Source: Actinomortierella ambigua
Taxonomy: Eukaryota; Mortierellomycota; Mortierellomycetes; Mortierellales; Mortierellaceae
Direction: 5' to 3'
DNA: 11,078 bases
NCBI GenBank assembly: GCA_016098155.1
Contig: JAAAJB010000678.1
Coordinates: forward strand, 2,704-13,781
The notes beneath the pieces are model-generated. The model was not told where the DNA came from. It saw only the letters and a program-made list of their open reading frames with translations, and did no database searches. Position 1 is the first letter of the stretch. Every line of letters starts with the position of its first letter. Made by a program: the position numbers and the translations under genes. Positions 1 to 7,370 of this stretch are shown piece by piece.

Positions 1-141
1 AAAAAAAAAAAAAAAAAAAAAAATAGGCTCAGCGAGTGATATGGAAGGGAGCCACCATGTACGGTGTCATCTCCCACTACCTTGGAACCACAGTGGCTCA
101 TCTATTTTCGTTGATTCTATCCTGCTATGTTTCTCCTGTAG
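1..141 (+). other. Probable 3' part of an upstream velvet intron
   Basis: The window opens with 23 consecutive A and then sequence with no recognisable velvet-domain coding. A pyrimidine-rich stretch ends in TGTAG at 137-141, which fits a splice acceptor for the exon that starts at 142, and there is no AG between about 84 and 140. The frame is open upstream (ATG at 41), but that translation lacks the conserved N-terminal velvet motif (an Arg-rich/MCGFG-like block followed by a Pro-rich block). I therefore read this stretch as intron, with the true first exon(s) outside the window. Start codon and promoter are not visible. Confidence 0.5.
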
Positions 142-3100
142 CGAATATACCCCTTATCTACAAAATCCTTACTATTTTATGCATGCTTCTCTCGTGGAGA
201 AGGACACCAAAGAGGAGGTCCACCTCATCAAAGACAACAAGACAAAGGCCACCACAGGCTCTTCTGTCTCCTCCCTATATCCGCTCAAGGACACGGACGG
301 CTCTAGCACCGACTCTGGCTTCTTTGTGTTCCCAGACCTTTCTGTTCGAATGGAAGGCACATACCGCCTCAAGTTTTGTCTCTATGAGATGGTTGGGTAC
401 GGAAAGTTTTTTTTTTTTTCTTTCGTTCTGTCCTCATATGGATTACATCAAGGTTGTTACGGTGTTCGTCGCGGGCGTACTTACAAATACAACCACAATA
501 CCAGCATTCACAACCACATGGTCAACAACAAAGTGGTACCTCTCACACACCGACTGAACTTCTTGTCCTTTTTTTGTTACTGCTCTCCTCAATAGTCGCG
601 AAGTTTGCTTCTGCAGTTCAGTAATCTCAGCACCGTTGACCGTCTATTCTGCGAAAAAATTTCCAGGCATGGAGGGTATGTGAAAAACGCCGACAGGAAA
701 CAACTAGCACTAGCATTGGAGGCTGTTGATATGCTTGCTAACATCACCACGTGTCCCCTTTGCATATCAGAATCGACTGCTCTCTCTCAATCATTTGCCG
801 AACAAGGCCTTAAAATCCGTATTCGCAAGGAAATACGGCCGAAAAAGTACGGCGCTTCATTGCGTGAAGGGTGCTCCTCTCACTTTGCATTGGCCTGTCT
901 TGCCCATGTGTAACTAACAATTTCTGAACTAAACGTCCCTTGATAGGAAGAGGCGCGGTCTTCATCCATCAATACCTCCTTCTTTGGCTATTAAGGAGGA
1001 GGGTGCATTGGACTTTCAGCACGATTCGGATGACAATGACCTTGATCAGACGCCTCCTCCACTCACAACAGACGTTCAAAAGTCCAAGCGAAGACACAAT
1101 TCATTGGAACGAACCAGCAAGAACGAGCTGGTGAAAAGATCAATCCAAGCGCCAAAGCGGATCACCTACCCCTCCACGCCCTCGCAGTCATCCGCAATGG
1201 AATTGGACTCGAGTGCATCGTCCGTAGCCAGTCACCCTGACTCGTCGACACATGCAACGGAAATCACACGGCGTTCTAGTGGCTCGAGTGTTGGTCACTC
1301 TTTCCCGGAATATCGTCATGTGGAATCAGAGGCGGATAGTCTTCATCCTTCACCTGGCCTTTCAAGGAGATTAGGCGCTGATTCGCATGGTCCAATGAAC
1401 TACTCGATGCCTCCTCCAGGACAACCTTCCTCGAGTTACCATTATACAGACTATCCGCCTCATCGATCGTCACAGAGTCAGCCTTTCCCTGCTACACAGC
1501 ATCACAACGACGCAAGAGCGCCAGCAACGCCAACCCATGGCATGTCATATTCATACTATAATGCCTCTAGAACAAGCGAGACAGAGTCTTCAAAGGCGAC
1601 GCCGGATCCAAGGCAAAGATCGGAGCCATTGCATGCAGCACCTTCCTCATTTGATCCTAGGTCAGAGACATACGCACCAGAGTATAGTACTAGCTACGTC
1701 GAGTCGTATCGTCCAGGCGATGCTGCCTCTCTGACTCATGATCATGGCCAAGGTCGGCGAAGCAGCGCCGATCAGCGACATCACTCAGGTCCTCAGCACG
1801 CAACTCGCCAGGAACCAGACCGTGAGAATGCTTCGCCAACGTACGGGAGACCCTATGCCACTCACGCTGCTGGAAATCTACTACCAGCGCGGTCTCCACA
1901 TGAGCAGTCAGAGGTAGGCGGCTCCTCTGAAACCCGCCCTCAGCATTTCCCGCCTCAACACACTGGTCAACCTCCCTCACGTCACTACGGTTATCCGTCT
2001 TCTGGCACATCAGTCCCAGACATCCCATACAACCAGGTTCCGGTGCACCACCACCATCATCACCACCACTACCACGTTGTGAGTCCATACGATGCTCCTC
2101 GTGCTCCTGAGTCGTACACTGAGGTCGTCGTCGGTGGCTCGGTGAGGTCATCCTACGGTCCAGCGTACACGGGCGACGCACCTCCTCCCCGCGCGCCAAG
2201 CTTTGGATCCCAAGATTCACTCCCTGGTCTACTAGCAACCAGCACATCCAGTGGCGGTCGTGGTGGTCATGAAGCGATGGCGATAATGCCTGCTGGGGGG
2301 TATGCAAAGACAGGTCTATTGCCTGCTGACGAGCGCGTGAATACGCCTTCGGACTACTTTGGGCATCGACCGTCCAATGGCCACGACAGTGCTCATCGGC
2401 ATTCTAGCTACTATTACCAGTATGGCGTAGAAGGAACGCCACCGATGGACCCGTCTGTGCCTCCACATCATCGGAGGGCTCTCTCTGCATCTGCTGCAAG
2501 TGGCCCTGCAGATCCTTTGGTGAGCCTTCCTCGAGATACTGCAGCACCATCCGGGGAGAGATCTGCCCGACCAGGTCCGCCGCCACATCGACACTCTTCG
2601 CAAGGTATCCCAGGAGGACCCCAGCACCATACCCCATCCACAATTGCATCACCACCCGTTCATCCTTTAAGTACCTCCAAATCCGGTGCAGGGGTCCATC
2701 CACCATTGGACTATGGACATCAGCCACCAGCAGGACCTGTATTCGGTCGCTCAAGCGTGAGCATGCCGCTACCACCGCATGGAAACGATGCAGGCTACCC
2801 GTTGCAGCCATGGATGCATGCTGGCTACAAGTCCTCTGTCAATGGAGAATGGGCACGATCAAGCCAGCCACCTCTTGGACCACCGCCTGCTACAATATTA
2901 CACCCATCTGCTTCGTCCTTGGTCCATGCTGGCACCGTTGCTCCACCCGAGCATCACGCGTCCTATGCATATCCATCGGAGCGGCGTAGCGTGGGTCACA
3001 ATCAGCACATTGCCTACCACTCTTCGCATTCTTTGAGTCCATCACGCCCTGGCCTCGTGTCTGCTCCGACATCAAATGTTGCCATGCCCATGGGGCGGCA

Positions 3101-3428
3101 GTCACAACCGCCAAGACCACCATCTCGAGGATACGACTCTTCATATTCATCGTCGCCTAGATACCCAATGAGTGACTCACAAGGCCACCCTGCTCCTCCG
3201 CCGATGTCATCCTGGTATGAGTCCTCGCATGGGCACCATGCTGGGGCAGGTGCGGCGTCTGCAGTTGGCGGAGGGGGACCTCCTGGAGGAGATGGGCATC
3301 CCTCTGTTTTGGAAATGCGGGATTCCCGTTCAACTGGGGCTCATGTGTTAGGACAGCCCCCAGCTTCTCGCCCTGTAGAGTCGTGTGCGGACCTGCCCCG
3401 AGACTATTCAAGTCGCCATAATTCCTGA
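142..3428 (+). CDS. Velvet-family transcription regulator, 5'-partial, long disordered C-terminal tail
   Basis: Exons are 142-396, 596-675, 771-846 and 947-3428. Spliced, they encode 963 visible residues plus TGA, and all junctions keep frame. The velvet domain is recognised from NPYYFMHASL (about visible residues 9-18), FVFPDLSVRMEGTYRLKF, then after splicing TVYSAKKFPGMEESTALS and AEQGLKIRIRKEIR. This is the NF-kB-like DNA-binding and dimerisation fold of VosA, VelB and VeA. The domain has no large insertion, unlike VelB, and the KFPGMEEST and KIRIRKEIR wording is closer to VosA/VelB than to VeA. A basic RPKKKRR cluster follows (probable NLS), then KSKRR at about 182. From about 190 to the end the protein is rich in Ser, Pro, His, Tyr and Gly, with His8 at 504-511, and looks disordered. 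At 963 or more residues it is much longer than the Aspergillus velvets (roughly 370-570). The N-terminus is missing, so no subfamily symbol is given. The role in development or secondary metabolism is known for the family only. Confidence 0.9.
397..595 (+). other. Velvet gene intron (199 nt)
   Basis: The donor is GTACGG after codon fragment GG. The acceptor is CAATAG, and the first AG after a CTGAAC branch-like site near 555 is the one used. Splicing joins YEMVG to REVCFC...SAPLTVYSAKKF, restoring the velvet domain. Unspliced, the frame stops at 593-595. It contains T13 at 407-419. Confidence 0.8.
676..770 (+). other. Velvet gene intron (95 nt)
   Basis: The donor is GTATGT, the branch point CTAAC is at 738-742, and the acceptor is ATCAG. 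The junction creates the second Glu of KFPGMEEST, a signature velvet segment, which makes this splice very secure. Confidence 0.9.
847..946 (+). other. Velvet gene intron (100 nt) splitting the NLS
   Basis: The donor is GTACGG, a CTAAC branch point lies at 914-918, and the acceptor is GATAG, the first AG after the branch. Joining gives RPKKKRRG, so a basic nuclear-localisation-like cluster exists only in the spliced message. Retention adds about 20 residues and then stops at 911-913. Confidence 0.85.
2046..2069 (+). repeat. His8 codon tract in velvet tail
   Basis: Eight consecutive His codons, mixed CAC and CAT, followed by Tyr-His. The codon mixture suggests the tract is kept at the protein level rather than being a fresh trinucleotide expansion. 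Confidence 0.9.
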
Positions 3429-3433
3429 ATAAA
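3428..3433 (+). terminator. AATAAA polyadenylation signal overlapping the velvet stop codon
   Basis: AATAAA begins on the last base of the TGA stop. A G-rich stretch and T15 (3454-3468) follow, resembling the GU/U-rich downstream element of a cleavage site. If used, the 3' UTR would be only a few tens of nucleotides. Confidence 0.55.
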
Positions 3434-4977
3434 GGGCAGGGGTGTGGGGTGGATTTTTTTTTTTTTTTCGAATGAGTGACTCTGAAACTCGACCAACGAG
3501 AGAGCGAGGTATGAAGACCTCCGCGAACCAACACGCGCGCGACGCGTGAGGCAGTAGTAGAATATCAATGGAGTGCAAAGGTGATTGCACGTTGTTCACC
3601 GGTACTGCTCAAGGAGTTGAGGAGAGAAGGATTGTGACCAATCCATGACGCCCGTTGGGCAGGTGAGGAGTGGCAAAATGCTCTCTCCTTTTTCCTCCAT
3701 CATCCAACCTCAGCAAGCTTAGTTCTTCTCTATCGCTTGCTTGCTATTCCTGTTCTTTGTGGGTTGTGTATCTGTAGCCCCCTATTCCAATAACACTTGT
3801 CGTTGGGTTGGGCGCTTTCTCTGTTATTGTTCGTTTGACTTCCATAGTCACGATTGGGTAGAGCATGAGTCGAGATACAAGAGGGCTCTTCGTCCGTGAC
3901 CCAAAAAAAAGGGAGCTTGTTCCTCCGATGACCAGCAATGATTTGGCAAACATCCAGTATGGGCGAAGAGGGTGTACATGGGGAAGGAAGAAGAAAGCAT
4001 AGATGGGAGATGGAGGGGGGGAGGGGCGAGAGGAAGAATGAGGGTGAGAGGGGCGGAGCGAGGCCAACATGATGGTCAATGCTACAGAGAGCCGACCCAC
4101 ACATTGTGCTTGTAAATGGCTGTGTGCCAAAAACACAAATACGTACGACACAACCATGGCTCTCACGCAGAGCATACACGCAACAATGGTGGTGATCTGG
4201 ATTGAGAATAATTCTTTGTTTTGATTTGTGCTTCAATTTTCTTTTCTCATTTTTTTTTCTCACTGCCACCCACACCCTTGCCCATTGACCATTGTCGTCA
4301 CTCAAGTCCCTTTTATGTTTATTCGTGGTCTTTGACTCTCATTCATTTCCGTTTGTTTATTGCCAACATCCATCAACGTCTTTTTTTTTTCGTTTCCCGT
4401 TGCGCTTTAATGTTCGCTTGTCCCCCCCTGAGGAGCACAACTTTCTTTTTTTTTTGACTCGGGACTTTTTTTTTACAACAGACTTGGACTGAGCTGCTGC
4501 TTCTGCTGCACTCTCGCTTGGACTGAACAACAGAAGAAAACTGAGCGTGTCATAGTGTGTGGTCCAAACAACTTGTCTCTCACTGTAGTGTCGAGGAGTC
4601 CTCCCAGCTGCTCTGTTCCTGGCTCTAGCCCGCCCCCTTGCGCTACTCTTCTCCACCCTTGCTCACGACGTATCCATTCCCCGGTCGTGCGTCGCACGGG
4701 TATCCTGCATTCAAGCTCCCAACAACAGAAGAACGCTTGCACGCATCTATCTCCTCTGTCTGCGCTAATCTGTCTCGAGGTATTGAACAGAAGAAAGAGC
4801 ATACACATCTCTTCTTCCTCCCCCTCCCCCCTTTCCTCCTCTTCTCTGGAACCTCCTCTCCCTCCAGCTCCCTGTCCCGACAGTTTGGCGCCAGGCACCT
4901 TGTGCTTTCCCCTGTTGTGTTGTGCTGAGCAATCATCTACCTGAAAGGGGGCTCATCATTCTCCACATATCTTATCC
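3434..4977. other. Intergenic region, no gene supported
   Basis: About 1.5 kb without a convincing coding region. Open frames on both strands (for example the reverse frame through 3730-4305) have mixed composition, no recognisable domain, and overlap homopolymers. It includes T15 at 3454-3468, a small perfect stem GTGCAA/TTGCAC at 3573-3578 and 3585-3590, a purine-rich tract near 3980-4060, and T-rich tracts near 4381-4480. It probably carries upstream control DNA for the gene starting at 5655, but no specific element can be assigned. Confidence 0.6.
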
Positions 4978-5654
4978 TTTTCTGCCTCTCCTTCTTATTC
5001 TTCTTCTTTTTTTTTCCTTTCTACTTTCTCCTCCTCTTCTCTCTTTGCTCTGCTCCGTCTGTCTTTCTTGGTCAAGAAAGTGGGCACCTAGACAGGAACA
5101 CATATTGGTTTTCGCCGGTATACAGTAAGTTATCACCACTTCTCCATCAGTCGCCGTCAAATCTATCAATCTATCAGTTCTGCCTGTCTGCTGAGCAGCA
5201 TGCTTGAAGTGGTCATGTCCTCCTCCTCGGGTCCGCAGGCCCAACTAAAGAACACCAACAAAACAACTCGCTTTATTTTTTGTCTTTCCCTCTTTCTCCT
5301 CTTCTCTCTCTCTCTCTCTCTCTCCTTGCTATGCACCACCACCCATCGTCCCATTGACCACCTTTTCTTTTTATTTTCTACTCCTCTACCTTTCCCTCAC
5401 GCTAGCTCTATCGATCGACAAAAAGGACATCTTGACGCTTTTGCAAGTCTTGATCAAGACGACGCGCCTCGTGCCATCTGTATCTCCCGAAAGACCCTTT
5501 GTTGTCCTACTTCCTCGGTAGTCGCAGCTAGCAACATTACCCGCTGCACACACCCTACCTCCCGTGCCACTCCCACCCCGTCTTTATTCGTACCAGCAAT
5601 TCTCTCCTTGTGGGAAGAGCACAGGGACGAACAGCTACCACAACGCACGGAAAT
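4978..5654 (+). promoter_or_regulatory. CT-rich promoter/5' leader of the WRKY-like gene
   Basis: Long pyrimidine tracts at about 4978-5065 and 5270-5330 precede the coding start. Such CT blocks are common near transcription starts in fungi. A reverse CCAAT (ATTGG) lies at 5104-5108. A perfect GTAAGT at 5125-5130 could be the donor of a 5'-UTR intron, with several CAG acceptors downstream. No clear TATA box is seen. The transcription start cannot be fixed from sequence alone. Confidence 0.45.
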
Positions 5655-5658
5655 ATGA
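5200..5658 (+). other. Upstream ORF overlapping the main start (possible uORF)
   Basis: An ATG with A at -3 opens a 152-codon frame whose TGA (5656-5658) overlaps the main ATG (5655-5657) as ATGA. The peptide is low-complexity, Ser/Leu-rich across the CT tract, and matches no family I know. It is either a regulatory uORF or chance, and would be partly removed if a 5'-UTR intron is spliced. Confidence 0.25.
5303..5324 (+). repeat. (TC)11 microsatellite
   Basis: Eleven perfect TC units inside the CT-rich leader of the downstream gene. Confidence 0.9.
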
Positions 5659-7336
5659 ACTCGCAGTATGGCTATCACGCTTACCCGTCTCCTTCCCAGA
5701 CCCAGCCTTCGTCGCTTCCCTCGGCCCAGCAGCAACAGCAGCAGCAGCAGCCGCCACAGCAGCCGCCCTCGCAGCAACAGCAGCAACAGCTCTCTCCTCA
5801 AGACTCTCCTCCTCTTTCTCAACAACACCACCACCACCTCTCACCTGCCACACCGTCTCCTGTCGACCAAGTGCCCGCCCCTCCTCCAACCTCACCTGTT
5901 CCTGCCTCGGCCCCTGGCGGCACTGTGGTTGTTGCCCCTGCCTCGAGCGAGTCTGCGCTACCAACGCCCCTGCTTCAACACCAGCAGCTGCAAGCACCAC
6001 CACCACCACCACAACAACAACAGCAGCAGCAGCAACAACAGCAACAACAACAACAGCAGCAGCAGCAACAACACCAGACGTCTCTTAGTCCAAATGGGCA
6101 ACAGACGCTTGACCATGCACACACTAATGGCAATGGTACAACAGGTGCAACACAGGTCCCATCCAATACTGCCCCTGCGAAAAGCAACACAAGTAATCCT
6201 TTTATCAACAACAACAACGCCAGTAGCAACAACAACAGCATCGGCAATAGCTCCGGTACGACCACAGCAGGTGGCAAGGGCAACACAAACACCTCCACCG
6301 CCAACACTAACAACATCTCGGCAGGTAGCAACATCCATTCATCGCTTGCCCAGGCCATCCTCCCCATGTCGTCCCCCGTCCTCGCAGCTGCAACTGCCGC
6401 CAACACTGCAGCTAATGCCAACATCTCGGCCTCGCGACAGTCGCCATTCCAACAATCAGCAGTGCAGCAGCAACAACAGCAACAACAGCAACAACAACAT
6501 GGCCAGCAACCAACACAGCTCCTCACGATGGGCCTCTCATTACCTCTCCAGCAGGTTGGCCTGAGCGGCAATACCCTGAATCCAGGTATGGTTGGCCAGG
6601 CAGCGTCGACCTCAACCTCGGTCACATCAGGTATGGCTACCCCGAGCCCTGCAGGAGTTGCACACTCAGGACTCGCCAATGGGTCATTGACCACAGCGGG
6701 CATGATGGCCTTACATAATCCAGCGGGCGGACCACCTCCATCCCATCCGTCACCAACCTACATGATGGGCGGACCCATGCAACCCTCACATCAAACTGCT
6801 GACCTTGAGCATATCCTGGCCAAGTACGGGTCCGACCCGGAGCTGCTTCGTCTGATTATCGCATCCAAGACAGAAGAAGACCGCCGGTTGGCGGAGGAGG
6901 CGCGTCTAAGGATTCTCGATATGGTCGTGCGTGGCGATACCCGTGCCCTCGGTGCACTCTCAACATGCTACGACCCCAGCAGCAACCAGCTCGTCATCAT
7001 GACTGCCGCGGGGCATCATCCTGTAATGGGCCTCGGTCATATGTCAACAGGAACGACTACGAACAACAGGCGCTTTATGGAAGACAGTTATGCTAGCGGG
7101 CTCCCCCCGACGCCGACGAGTCTGTATGGAGGCTTCCCATCCTCGTCCACAGGCACTCACGGGCTAGGCAGTGGCCAAGCGTCAACTGTTGGTGGCCCTC
7201 TCGACGTTGGAGCTAACGGAAACGTTTCTGCGACAATGCCTGTGACATCAACCGCAGGGGGTGGTAATAGTGGCGGAGGAGGACCCATGTCCATGGCAAA
7301 TGGCGGCACGGCAATCTCGGGAGCACAGGCAGCAGG

Positions 7337-7370
<34 letters not shown>

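Noticed and set aside
41..595. ATG at 41 as the velvet start codon with no introns
   Set aside because: The frame would lack the conserved N-terminal velvet block and would break the domain at the intron 397-595. Splicing restores the domain exactly.
3730..4305. Reverse-strand frame of 191 codons in the intergenic region
   Set aside because: Irregular composition, no recognisable motif, overlaps a second reverse frame, and lies in homopolymer-rich DNA.
5610..5654. GTG at 5610 as the start of the WRKY-like protein
   Set aside because: A non-AUG start is not expected. The first in-frame ATG at 5655 has A at -3 and begins a natural low-complexity N-terminus.
5668..6703. Long overlapping frames on both strands (+ 298 codons, - 242 codons) across the poly-Gln region
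   Set aside because: They are shadows of the CAA/CAG triplet repeats, reading as poly-Asn/Ser, poly-Leu or poly-Cys, with no domain of their own.
6814..6824. CTGGCCAAG similar to the published VosA-binding element
   Set aside because: It lies in coding sequence for Leu-Ala-Lys and matches only partly, so it is most likely chance.
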